From: Vibrio crassostreae 9ZC13
GTDB lineage: Bacteria > Pseudomonadota > Gammaproteobacteria > Enterobacterales > Vibrionaceae
DNA length: 56,464 nucleotides
Assembly: GCF_000272045.2 (NCBI RefSeq)
Contig: NZ_AJYZ02000042.1
Span: 651,644 to 708,107, forward strand
Reading direction: 5' to 3'
Part shown: positions 27,320 through 35,693 of the stretch, piece by piece
How positions within the stretch are numbered: the first letter of the stretch is position 1
Layout: each line of letters opens with the position of its first letter
Made by a program: the position numbers and the translations under genes
The notes under the pieces: generated by a model
Told to the model about the DNA's origin: nothing
The model's input: the letters and a program-made list of their open reading frames with translations, nothing else
The model's database searches: none

Positions 27320-28678
27320 ATGTCATCAGGCACTCCCTCTCTTTCTTGGATGCAGACTTTCCGCAGCTACCTAGATAAACGCCTACTTTGGGTGTTTATG
27401 CTCGGCTGTTCGAGTGGCTTCCCATGGGTTCTTATTGGATCCAATATGTCTGGTTGGCTAAAAGATGCAGGTTTAACGCGTGCTGCCATCGGCTACTTTG
27501 GCAGTGTGTTTGCCGTGTATGCGATTAACTTTCTATGGGCACCATTGGTAGACCGAGTAAAACTGCCGGTGCTTCACGCAATACTCGGCCAGCGCCGCAG
27601 TTGGATCTTTTTCTGCCAAACCATTGTTTTAATCGGCACCTTATTCATCGCAGGCGTCAATCCCGCAGAGAACTTGGCGTTTACTTCAATGTTGGCGCTC
27701 GCTATTGCCATTGCCTCAGCCACGCAAGACATCGCGATTGATGCATTTCGTATTGATACCTTCCCAAAATCCGAAGCATCAAAACTGCCGCAAGCTTCTG
27801 CAATGGCCGTAATTGGTTGGTGGACGGGGTATTCCCTACCAGGCTACCTTGCCTTTATTAACGCAGACTCAATCGGTTGGAATGGCGTGTATTACGGAAT
27901 GGCAGGCGTCGTTGTCGTACTAATGCTGTTTACTCTTTTTGTCGGAGAGCCAAATACACAACGCGAAGCCCTGCAAGAACAGGCTCAGCAACGCCACAAT
28001 AAGGTTGTCGGTTCGAAAGTCGTGGCTTGGTTCAGTGTTACCGTGTTAGAACCGTTTTATGACTTCTTCAAACGAAACGGAGTTCAAGTTGCCATCACCC
28101 TACTGCTGTTCGTATTCCTATTTAAGATAGGTGAAGCCTTCCTAGGTCGCATGTCGATCACCTTCTATAAAGAGATAGGTTTCAGTAATGAACAGATCGG
28201 TCATTACTCCAAGTTAATTGGCTGGGGCGCGACGATATTCTTCACTTTGGTAGGCAGTGTCTTCAATGTGAAATTCGGTATTGTACGCGGACTGATGATC
28301 GGCGGTGTGGCAATGGCGGCCAGTAATCTAATGTTTGCGTGGATCGCTCACACTGGCCCGAGTGAAACCTTGTTCTTGACAACCATCATTGTCGATAACT
28401 TTACAACTGCGTTTTCAACCGTAGCGTTTGTCTCTTTCTTAACACTATTAACCGGGCAAGCTTTCTCAGCGACACAGTATGCCTTGTTAGCATCGTTGGG
28501 GAATTTCGGTCGAACAACGCTGGCTTCATTCAGTGGTGAGTTGGTTGATTACCTCAATGATTGGTCAACCTTCTTTATACTAACCGCACTTATGGTGATT
28601 CCAAGTTTGATCATGCTCTATTCGTTGCGCCACTTTTTCACGGATTTATTAGAAAAAGCCAAAAACAATCAAGAATAG
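27320..28678 (+). CDS. ampG: Muropeptide permease AmpG
   Basis: A 452-aa major facilitator protein with 12 or more hydrophobic segments that imports GlcNAc-anhMurNAc peptides for cell-wall recycling. The N-terminal GFPWVLIGSNMSGWLKDAGL and the loop ATQDIAIDAFRIDT are AmpG signatures. It works with the lytic enzymes RlpA and MltA encoded elsewhere in the window, and its activity feeds beta-lactamase induction in species with AmpR/AmpC. Confidence 0.95.
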   Translation: MSSGTPSLSWMQTFRSYLDKRLLWVFMLGCSSGFPWVLIGSNMSGWLKDAGLTRAAIGYFGSVFAVYAINFLWAPLVDRVKLPVLHAILGQRRSWIFFCQTIVLIGTLFIAGVNPAENLAFTSMLALAIAIASATQDIAIDAFRIDTFPKSEASKLPQASAMAVIGWWTGYSLPGYLAFINADSIGWNGVYYGMAGVVVVLMLFTLFVGEPNTQREALQEQAQQRHNKVVGSKVVAWFSVTVLEPFYDFFKRNGVQVAITLLLFVFLFKIGEAFLGRMSITFYKEIGFSNEQIGHYSKLIGWGATIFFTLVGSVFNVKFGIVRGLMIGGVAMAASNLMFAWIAHTGPSETLFLTTIIVDNFTTAFSTVAFVSFLTLLTGQAFSATQYALLASLGNFGRTTLASFSGELVDYLNDWSTFFILTALMVIPSLIMLYSLRHFFTDLLEKAKNNQE

Positions 28679-28694
28679 AGTCAAAAAAAATGAT

Positions 28695-28724
28695 AAGAGG
28701 GTAGCATTGAGCTTCCCTCTTTTA
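28695..28724 (+). terminator. Terminator after ampG
   Basis: AAGAGGG-t-AGC-attga-GCT-t-CCCTCTT is a 10-bp stem with one T-T mismatch and a short T tail, 16 bases after the ampG stop. Confidence 0.65.
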
Positions 28725-28740
28725 CGTTCGGTCTTCAGAT

Positions 28741-28932
28741 CTAGTCTGTTGTGTCGCTCACGATAAGATTAAAACCTGTTCCCATCGAATCATCAATCGC
28801 CACAACCAAAGGCTGACCCGCTACAGTAATCGTCACAAAGTAAGACCCCGCCGCAACATAAATGCCATTCGCATAATCTTTGAATTTCACATCACTTAGC
28901 GCCGGAGTGCTGCCAGCAATACCCACCGTTTT
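28741..28932 (-). pseudogene. Remnant of a DUF4397-like protein
   Basis: The minus-strand frame encodes about 60 residues containing STPALSDVKF, YVAAGSYFVTITVAG and a VAIDD segment, which resembles part of a DUF4397 domain (secreted/anchored beta-sandwich modules). A stop lies a few codons upstream of the GTG at 28926, there is no signal peptide and no plausible ribosome binding site, so it looks like a decayed fragment. The rest of 28933-29170 has no recognisable gene. Confidence 0.45.
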
Positions 28933-29175
28933 CGGTCAAAGATAGATCAAAGACTGGATTGTAAGACGGGTTGAATTGTCATTTTTTAAGAGAAAACGCT
29001 TAGAAAAGAATACTGTTGATTTTGATATGCATATCACTCTAATTAGTAGAATCGTTTGCTTAGCACAGTATTTCACCTATTTATCCACAAAATAATCGAG
29101 TTTCACAAAATCAATAGAATTAGAGGTGCATCAAGATGCATTGCCACATTAAAGTTCCATCATTTAGATCATTAG

Positions 29176-29191
29176 TGTGATCAGCTTCACC
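29176..29191 (+). promoter_or_regulatory. Probable CRP site upstream of ompK
   Basis: TGTGA-tcagct-TCACC matches the CRP consensus TGTGA-N6-TCACA in 9 of 10 positions. A possible -10 TATTAT is at 29244-29249, which would put the site centre near -72. Confidence 0.55.
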
Positions 29192-29320
29192 TTAATAATT
29201 GTAATTTTCACTCCGTCTCACTTTTATTTGAGAACAAAATCGCTATTATGCTCGACATTCGGACATCATAAACACGCACGGATTAGCGGGTTACTTATTT
29301 CAAACATAGAGAGTTCCATT

Positions 29321-30103
29321 ATGCGTAAATCACTTTTAACTCTTGGCCTACTTGCAGCAGCATCTGCTCCAGTAATGGCGGCTGATTATTCTGACGGCGA
29401 CATCCATAAGAACGATTACAAATGGATGCAATTCAACCTTATGGCTGCAATTGACGAACTTCCAGGTGAGTCTTCACATGATTACCTAGAGATGGAATTC
29501 GGTGGCCGCTCGGGAATCTTCGACCTTTATGGCTATGTTGACGTATTCAACCTAACGTCTGATCCAGGCAGCGATAAAGCTGGTGCTGAAAAGATGTTCA
29601 TGAAGTTCGCTCCTCGTATGTCTCTAGACGGACTTACAGGTAAAGATCTTTCTTTCGGTCCAGTTCAAGAGCTTTACGTATCTACACTTATGGAATGGGG
29701 TGGTAACTCTGGCGTTAACACTCAAAAAGTTGGTTTAGGTTCTGACGTAATGGTTCCGTGGTTAGGCAAAATTGGCCTAAACCTTTACGGTACATACGAT
29801 TCAAACAACAAAGATTGGAACGGTTACCAAGTTTCTGCAAACTGGTTTAAACCTTTCTACTTCTTCGAGAACGGTTCATTCGTCTCTTACCAAGGTTACA
29901 TCGATTACCAATTTGGTCTGGAAGACAAGTACTCTTCTGCAAGTAACGGTGGTGCAATGTACAATGGTATCTACTGGCACTCAGATCGTTTTGCTGTTGG
30001 TTACGGCCTAAAAGGTTACAAAGACATCTACGGTATTAAAGATACTGATGGATTCAAATCAACAGGCTTCGGTCACTACGTTGCAGTAACTTACAAGTTC
30101 TAA
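29321..30103 (+). CDS. ompK: Outer membrane protein OmpK (Tsx-type nucleoside channel)
   Basis: A 260-aa outer-membrane beta-barrel with a signal peptide (MRKSLLTLGLLAAASAPVMA). The mature protein has YKWMQFNLM and aromatic-rich alternating strands, and ends in F (VAVTYKF), the outer-membrane sorting signal. It matches Vibrio OmpK, the receptor of phage KVP40 and a relative of Tsx. The ATG at 29321 is chosen because the upstream part of the open frame runs through the promoter and CRP region. Confidence 0.94.
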   Translation: MRKSLLTLGLLAAASAPVMAADYSDGDIHKNDYKWMQFNLMAAIDELPGESSHDYLEMEFGGRSGIFDLYGYVDVFNLTSDPGSDKAGAEKMFMKFAPRMSLDGLTGKDLSFGPVQELYVSTLMEWGGNSGVNTQKVGLGSDVMVPWLGKIGLNLYGTYDSNNKDWNGYQVSANWFKPFYFFENGSFVSYQGYIDYQFGLEDKYSSASNGGAMYNGIYWHSDRFAVGYGLKGYKDIYGIKDTDGFKSTGFGHYVAVTYKF

Positions 30104-30126
30104 TCGAACTTCTAAGAAAGTTTCCT

Positions 30127-30153
30127 AAATGGCACCCTCGGGTGCCATTTTTT
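30127..30153 (+). terminator. Terminator after ompK
   Basis: AAATGGCACCC-tc-GGGTGCCATTT, an 11-bp perfect stem followed by TTT. Confidence 0.85.
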
Positions 30154-30213
30154 ATTGCTTTCATTTAATGCCTCGCTATCCTTGCAGCATCACTTTCTTA
30201 TCTCGGTATTGCT

Positions 30214-31107
30214 GTGAACATCACTATTGTTGGGCCAGGGGCCATCGGCTCTTTATGGGCAATAAAACTACTTCAAGCTGGTCATAATGTGTCTTTGTGG
30301 AGTCGTTCCACTGATAACTCAATTGACTTATCACTTGATGGACAAGCTTCCCTTTCCTTCAGTAACAACAATATCGAAAAGCTATCAGCGAGTGACTTGG
30401 TTATTTTCACGGTCAAAGCTTGGCAAATAGCAGAAGCAACCACTCCACTGCTTCAACATCTCGATCCCGACACCATTCTCATATTCATGCATAACGGAAT
30501 GGGCGCGGTTGATGAGATAGCCACTCAAATTGATGCTTACCCAATAATATTGGCAACCACTACTCAAGCTGCATTCAAACCCGACCGCAATAATGTGTCT
30601 CACACAGGAATCGGACAAACCCAGTTGGGTGCTTTCAACCAAATCGGCCAACAGTGTGCGTTTTTAGTTGATGTCTTAGATGATGCTCTCCCTGCTGTGC
30701 GTTGGAACCCACAAATAGAAACCGCGCTTTGGACTAAGCTCGCCATCAATTGTGCGATCAACCCACTCACGGGCCTTGAACAAATCAAGAATGGCGAACT
30801 TGCAGATAAAAGATTTGAGGGTATTTTGAATTCTATCGTTAAAGAGCTCACGCAGGTTATGCAAGCCGAAGGGATCGTTTGTTCATTCGATGAATTGGAA
30901 GCAAGCGTCAAACAGGTTATCCAAGCCACGGCACAGAACAATTCATCCATGAAGCAGGATATGTTTTACCAACGTAAAACAGAGATCGACTTCATTAACG
31001 GCTACCTTATTAAGACTGCACTCAAGCATCAGATAGACGTTCCTGTTAACCAAAGACTGTTCGCTCAAGTCAAAGGGCAAGAAAATCGCTGGAATCATCA
31101 AGATTAG
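30214..31107 (+). CDS. panE: 2-dehydropantoate 2-reductase
   Basis: A 297-aa NADPH-dependent ketopantoate reductase of pantothenate synthesis. The N-terminal Rossmann motif GPGAIGSLWA, the catalytic Lys in LWTKLAINCAINPLTGL, and the later SSMKQDMFYQRKTEIDFINGY are characteristic. The start is GTG at 30214 without a strong ribosome binding site; no better start is seen downstream that keeps the Rossmann motif. Confidence 0.93.
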   Translation: MNITIVGPGAIGSLWAIKLLQAGHNVSLWSRSTDNSIDLSLDGQASLSFSNNNIEKLSASDLVIFTVKAWQIAEATTPLLQHLDPDTILIFMHNGMGAVDEIATQIDAYPIILATTTQAAFKPDRNNVSHTGIGQTQLGAFNQIGQQCAFLVDVLDDALPAVRWNPQIETALWTKLAINCAINPLTGLEQIKNGELADKRFEGILNSIVKELTQVMQAEGIVCSFDELEASVKQVIQATAQNNSSMKQDMFYQRKTEIDFINGYLIKTALKHQIDVPVNQRLFAQVKGQENRWNHQD

Positions 31108-31194
31108 TCAGCAACGGTTAACAAGTCGCGATAAAATAACAATACCGCTAAGCACAACGCTAGCACCAATTCCCAAGATTTTAGGTAAGAATAG

Positions 31195-32406
31195 ATGCTT
31201 GATATCAATCACATCCGAGAGCAGTTCCCTGCGCTATCACAAACCATCAATCAACAACCATTGATTTACTTAGACAGCGCGGCAACGACACAAAAACCTC
31301 AGGTAGTTATTGATGCCATTAGCCAGTATTACTCCAAGCAAAATGCCAATGTTCACCGCGGTAGCCATAGTTTAACAGCGAACGCGACCAGTCAGTTTGA
31401 AGCAGCCAGAGATAAGATCGCTCAGTTTATCGGTGCAAGCTCTTCAAAAGAGATCATCTGGACTCGTGGTGCCACCGAGGCGCTCAATTTAATTGCTCAA
31501 ACTTACGCAAGAAGTACTCTTCAGCCTGGCGATGAGATCTTAGTCAGCGAAATGGAGCATCACGCCAACATCGTGCCTTGGCAAATTGTCGCAGAGCAAA
31601 CCGGTGCTAAAGTCGTTAAAGTACCGATGACACCGGATTGCGAATTTAACCTAGTCGCGTTTGATACGCTTTTAAATGAACGAACCAAGATTGTTGCATT
31701 AGCTCAGGTAACCAACGTAACGGGTTCTCGTCAGCCAATTGAAGCTGTCATAGAAAAAGCACACAAGATGAATGCGATTGTTGTGGTCGATGGCGCGCAA
31801 GGCATCGTCCATGAGCCTATTGATGTTGCAGCTTTAGGTGCGGATTTCTACGTATTCTCTGGACACAAGCTCTATGCCCCTGCGGGCATCGGTGTGCTTT
31901 ACGGCAAGCTTGAATTGTTAGAAGCGATGCCACCTTGGCATGGTGGTGGCAAAATGGTCGAGCGCGTCTCTTTCTCTGGCACTACTTTTTCAGAACTGCC
32001 TGGCAAATTCGAAGCGGGCACGCCAAATGTGGCAGGAGCCATAGCACTAAGCACCGCAATAGAATGGTTAAGTGGTTTTGTACAACAAGATGTCGAAAAT
32101 CATATCCACCAACTACAACACGAGACTTATCTTGCTCTCAGTAAACTGGATGACATTCAGATTTTAGGGTATCAACCTAACGCAAGTGTGATTACTTTTG
32201 TGATGGATGGTGTTCACCATCAAGATATAGCGACTCTACTGGATCAGCAAGGTATCGCAGTACGTGCAGGACATCATTGTGCTCACCCATTAATGGATGC
32301 ACTTAATGTGAAAGGAACGGTTCGAATTTCATTTGGTATTTACAACAACATGGATGATGTTGAAAAGCTCGTAGCGGCGATAGAAAAAGCCGTTGATATG
32401 CTTTAG
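31195..32406 (+). CDS. csdA: Cysteine desulfurase CsdA
   Basis: A 403-aa PLP enzyme of the SufS/CsdA (group II) class that takes sulfur from cysteine. The PLP lysine is Lys225 (FSGHKLYAP) and the persulfide cysteine is Cys362 in RAGHHCAHPLM. It has the FEAGTPNVA and SGTTFSELPG segments usual for CsdA. Its partner csdE follows on the opposite strand. Assigned to CsdA rather than SufS because of the csdE and tcdA neighbours and absence of other suf genes. Confidence 0.94.
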   Translation: MLDINHIREQFPALSQTINQQPLIYLDSAATTQKPQVVIDAISQYYSKQNANVHRGSHSLTANATSQFEAARDKIAQFIGASSSKEIIWTRGATEALNLIAQTYARSTLQPGDEILVSEMEHHANIVPWQIVAEQTGAKVVKVPMTPDCEFNLVAFDTLLNERTKIVALAQVTNVTGSRQPIEAVIEKAHKMNAIVVVDGAQGIVHEPIDVAALGADFYVFSGHKLYAPAGIGVLYGKLELLEAMPPWHGGGKMVERVSFSGTTFSELPGKFEAGTPNVAGAIALSTAIEWLSGFVQQDVENHIHQLQHETYLALSKLDDIQILGYQPNASVITFVMDGVHHQDIATLLDQQGIAVRAGHHCAHPLMDALNVKGTVRISFGIYNNMDDVEKLVAAIEKAVDML

Positions 32407-32424
32407 GGAGTAGCGAAATTACTT

Positions 32425-32454
32425 AGGGTTGGCGTTTAACGTCAACCCTTTTTG
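32425..32454 (+). terminator. Terminator after csdA
   Basis: AGGGTTG-gcgtttaacgt-CAACCCT followed by TTTTT, between the convergent csdA and csdE genes. Confidence 0.75.
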
Positions 32455-32475
32455 CTTCTGTGTATCAAGGAGATA

Positions 32476-32904
32476 TTAAGCACTTAGCTCTTGGATTTGA
32501 GCAACAATCGCTTTTAATCCATTACCGCGAGATGGGCTAAGGTGGGTAATTAGACCGATTTGTTCAAAGTAACCATCAATATCGAACGCTTGAACCTGCT
32601 CTGATGTTTTTCCATCATACGCAGCCATCACTAATGCAATCAGACCGCGCACAATACGAGCATCAGAATCAGCACAAAAGTGCCAAACACCGTCGATATT
32701 TTGAGAAACCAACCACACTTGGCTTTCACAGCCAGAGACAATCACCTGCTCACTTTTCAGTTCATCAGGCATCGTTGGCAGTTTCTTACCCCATTGAATC
32801 ACTTGGCGATAACGGTCTTCCCAGCCGCTGAATGTCTGCATCTTCGCGACGATATCATCACTGGTAATTTCAGTGCCGAATGGAGAGCTTGGGAATGTGG
32901 TCAT
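32476..32904 (-). CDS. csdE: Sulfur acceptor protein CsdE (SufE family)
   Basis: A 142-aa SufE-family protein. The sulfur-accepting Cys59 is in VSGCESQVW, and the later ARIVRGLIALVMAAYDGK and HLSPSRGNGL motifs are family signatures. It takes persulfide from CsdA and passes it on. Here it is on the opposite strand to csdA but on the same strand as tcdA, 37 bases after tcdA. Confidence 0.95.
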   Translation of the reverse strand: MTTFPSSPFGTEITSDDIVAKMQTFSGWEDRYRQVIQWGKKLPTMPDELKSEQVIVSGCESQVWLVSQNIDGVWHFCADSDARIVRGLIALVMAAYDGKTSEQVQAFDIDGYFEQIGLITHLSPSRGNGLKAIVAQIQELSA

Positions 32905-32941
32905 TTTAATATCCAGTCGATTGTTAATTGAGTAAAAGACG

Positions 32942-33751
32942 TTACTTAGCGTGCTTTTGAATCAGCTTTTCAACGATACGCGAAACAGCTACAAAACCAA
33001 ACGTCGCCGTTACAACTGTTGCCGCACCAAAACCCGTCGCACAATCCATACGTTTTGGACCTTCTGCTGTCGCTTTCGCAGCACAGACACTGCCGTCAGC
33101 TTGAGGGTATTTCAGCTGTTCAGTTGAGAACACACAATCGATACCAAACTTACGTGCTGGATTCTTAGGGAAATTATGATGACGACGAAGGGTATCTTTT
33201 AGCTTCTTCGCGAGCGGATCTTGAATCGTCTTCGTCAGATCAGCCACTTTGATTTGAGTCGGATCGATTTGACCACCCGCACCACCAGTGGTGATCACCT
33301 TAATTTTGTTGCTACGACAATATGCCAACAGTGAAGCCTTAGCTTTCATGCTGTCAATCGCATCTAATACAAAGTCGAACTCTTTCGACAGGTATTCAGC
33401 CTGATTGTCTGGGCCGATGAAGTCGTCAATCAGGTTAACTTTACACTCAGGGTTAATCAGCTTAACGCGCTCTGCCATCACTTCAATTTTGCTTTTACCA
33501 ACGGTACCCGACATTGCGTGGATCTGACGGTTGATGTTGGTCACACACACATCATCCATATCGATCAAAGTCAGCTCACCTAAACCAGTACGAGCAAGCG
33601 CTTCAACCGCCCATGAACCGACACCACCAATACCGATCACACACACGTGTGCTGCTCTAAGTATGTCGACTTCACTATTGCCATATAGGCGACGGGTGCC
33701 ACCAAATCGTTGGTCATAGTTTTCTGAAGCTGGAGTGGTCAATTCACGCAT
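32942..33751 (-). CDS. tcdA: tRNA threonylcarbamoyladenosine dehydratase TcdA (CsdL)
   Basis: A 269-aa E1-like adenylating enzyme that converts t6A37 of tRNA to cyclic ct6A. The ATP site VIGIGGVGSWAVEALARTG and the IDMDDVCVTNINRQIHA stretch are visible, as are the Cys residues in the MDCATGFGAATVVT tail. The ATG at 33751 is chosen; a TTG four codons upstream is possible. It receives sulfur-transfer support from CsdA/CsdE, encoded next to it, and is cotranscribed with csdE. Confidence 0.94.
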   Translation of the reverse strand: MRELTTPASENYDQRFGGTRRLYGNSEVDILRAAHVCVIGIGGVGSWAVEALARTGLGELTLIDMDDVCVTNINRQIHAMSGTVGKSKIEVMAERVKLINPECKVNLIDDFIGPDNQAEYLSKEFDFVLDAIDSMKAKASLLAYCRSNKIKVITTGGAGGQIDPTQIKVADLTKTIQDPLAKKLKDTLRRHHNFPKNPARKFGIDCVFSTEQLKYPQADGSVCAAKATAEGPKRMDCATGFGAATVVTATFGFVAVSRIVEKLIQKHAK

Positions 33752-33774
33752 TGTTGCCGCCAATTTATTTCTGA

Positions 33775-33808
33775 GAAAAAGAAAAGAGTGCGTTTTATAC
33801 GCACTCTT
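33775..33808 (-). terminator. Terminator of mltA
   Basis: AAGAGTGCG-ttttata-CGCACTCTT, with T-rich minus-strand tail TTTCTTTTTC. It lies between mltA and tcdA, separating the two minus-strand units. Confidence 0.8.
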
Positions 33809-33864
33809 GAATAAAAAGTCTAGGGGATTAGCGATTCGCTTTCAATGCCCTATTTTATTGTAGC

Positions 33865-34977
33865 TTACTCAACCTTTTCAGGAGGCAAAGCCCAAGGCGC
33901 TTCAGTTGCGCTGCCATCTAAACCGAGCTTCCACACACGACCAAAATGCTTGTAATGGCCCGCTTCTGTACCCGCTCGAGGGCCCATGCCGTGGTAAAGG
34001 TCCAAATGGTTTTGCTTAACCGCGCCGCCCGTATCCAAAACCAATAGCAGTCTTAGTTGATGAGCGCCGCTCCAAGTACCATCAGCATTCAGTAGTGGAA
34101 CCTCAGCAAGAATCGGTGTTCCCATAGGTAAGATAGAGCGATCGCCCGCTACCGCCGCCATCGGTAATAGAGGAATGCCCGCGCTGCCCATTACCGATAG
34201 GTCGTCTCTCGCTTCAAAAAACACGAAAGATGGGTTTTGCTCAAGCAGCTCTTTGACCACTTCAGGATCGTTTGCCAATACCCACTCTTTGATTGCTTTT
34301 AGCGACATTTTTTCGCGTGGAACTAAGCCTCGTTCAATCAGAACACGGCCAATGCTCACATAAGCTTTATTGTTCTTACCCGCGTAGGCGAAATACTGCA
34401 GCGTGTCATCATCACCGAAGTGTACAAATCCACTGCCCTGTACTTCCATCATAAATGGGTCGATACGGTTTGCTGAGTAACCTAACTCAAGGCCCTGACC
34501 TTCTAGTGCGCCGTTGTAAATCTCTTGGCGTGTTGGACACTCTTTACCACACTCAGGAAGCCCGTAAACAGGGTAACGATATTCTTCATTCGCTTCGTGG
34601 CGCAGCTCCATCACAGGAGAAAAGTAGCCCGTGAACAAAACATTGCCTTGTTTATCACCACCACCTAGTTGAGCGGTTTGAACGCCAAAATTCGCTAGCT
34701 CGCTTGGATCTCCACTCAACATCGCCCACTCATTGAGTTGTTGATAAAGCGGCTCATAGATTTTAGCCATCGAAGGGGATTTAGAAACCACCATCTCAGC
34801 TTGTTCTGCAAATGCGGTGTAGTCTCTTGGTTTATTGGATTCAACCTGATCGACCTTATTCAAGGTGCGAGGAAATTCGTCATCAAGGTGTTGCTGAGCA
34901 AGATCAGTGGGTTGAGCACAGCCAAATAACAAAGAGGCAGCGACAAGGGGAAGCCATTTTTTAATCACAAGAGTCAT
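33865..34977 (-). CDS. mltA: Membrane-bound lytic murein transglycosylase A
   Basis: A 370-aa outer-membrane lipoprotein that cleaves glycan strands to 1,6-anhydromuropeptides. The ATG at 34977 gives a signal peptide with lipobox LLFGC (Cys20); a longer frame from TTG at 35007 has no export logic. The MltA domain contains YFSPVMELR and the C-terminal 3D domain LVLDTGGAVKQNHLDLYHG with the catalytic Asp. Length is close to E. coli MltA (365). Products would be imported by AmpG. Confidence 0.94.
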   Translation of the reverse strand: MTLVIKKWLPLVAASLLFGCAQPTDLAQQHLDDEFPRTLNKVDQVESNKPRDYTAFAEQAEMVVSKSPSMAKIYEPLYQQLNEWAMLSGDPSELANFGVQTAQLGGGDKQGNVLFTGYFSPVMELRHEANEEYRYPVYGLPECGKECPTRQEIYNGALEGQGLELGYSANRIDPFMMEVQGSGFVHFGDDDTLQYFAYAGKNNKAYVSIGRVLIERGLVPREKMSLKAIKEWVLANDPEVVKELLEQNPSFVFFEARDDLSVMGSAGIPLLPMAAVAGDRSILPMGTPILAEVPLLNADGTWSGAHQLRLLLVLDTGGAVKQNHLDLYHGMGPRAGTEAGHYKHFGRVWKLGLDGSATEAPWALPPEKVE

Positions 34978-35058
34978 CCTAAAAATTCTATGCATCGAGG
35001 ATGACAAAAACAGTCAGATAACACAATCTTAGATTGTAAGAGTTTACAAGAAGATAAC

Positions 35059-35547
35059 CTATCGGACGGAGTTATCGATATGGCCCTTAAGGCGGAAGAT
35101 GGGATTGTAGTGACTGTCAGAATCGAGCACCATTTCTGTATTGTCAGAATTGGTCATGCGGAAGCGATAGGTTTTATCACCCGCCTTGTATTCAAAGTAG
35201 TTTCCATCAAAGTCAAAGCTCGTCGAAACAACAGACCCACGAACTGACACACCATTAGCATTCAGAACAAACTCATCGGTCGCATAATGTGCAACATCTT
35301 GCTCTATCCAAGTGCCGTATATCAGATTGTCGGGCGTCGCCGCATTTTGCACTCGGGAAAGCACATCGCCGAACAAAGAAACCACCGCAAACGAACCCAC
35401 TAAGGCTAGAACCATTAAACAACGTTCAATGATCTTACGCTTCAACTTAGATTGATTGCGCTGATCAGCTTCGCTGTAGAGACCTTTGGTTATCTCATCG
35501 ATTTTGTTCTTTGTTGCTGGAGCTTGTTGCATTCGGTGACTACTCAT
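35059..35547 (-). CDS. DUF2850 family membrane protein
   Basis: A 162-aa protein with a basic cytoplasmic N-terminus, one transmembrane helix (about 43-62) and a soluble beta-rich domain (about 75-160) starting with the IYGTWIEQDVAHYATDEFVL pattern. It looks like the Vibrio-restricted DUF2850 family; no function is known. It lies upstream of mltA on the same strand, divergent from argA. Confidence 0.7.
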   Translation of the reverse strand: MSSHRMQQAPATKNKIDEITKGLYSEADQRNQSKLKRKIIERCLMVLALVGSFAVVSLFGDVLSRVQNAATPDNLIYGTWIEQDVAHYATDEFVLNANGVSVRGSVVSTSFDFDGNYFEYKAGDKTYRFRMTNSDNTEMVLDSDSHYNPIFRLKGHIDNSVR

Positions 35548-35643
35548 AAGGATGCTATGCGCATTCTACACTGAGACAGTTTATATATTGAAGCCTAGAT
35601 AAGAATAGTTTGCGCTTTATTCCAAAAAGGTGTTGTTTACATT

Positions 35644-35678
35644 TGAATTTAAATGCTAAATTATCGAATAAATAAACA
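35644..35678 (+). promoter_or_regulatory. Candidate ArgR operator (two ARG boxes)
   Basis: TGAATttaaatgct starts at 35644 and CGAATaaataaac at 35665, exactly 21 bases apart, which is the 18+3 spacing of paired ARG boxes. Each box matches the palindromic consensus TGAATWWWWATTCA well in its left half only. It ends 16 bases before argA. Confidence 0.5.
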
Positions 35679-35693
35679 AAATGGACTTGTTCT

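Noticed and set aside
29177..29320. Longer OmpK N-terminus from 29177
   Set aside because: The extension starts inside the CRP-like site, has no signal peptide logic, and the ATG at 29321 gives a perfect signal peptide.
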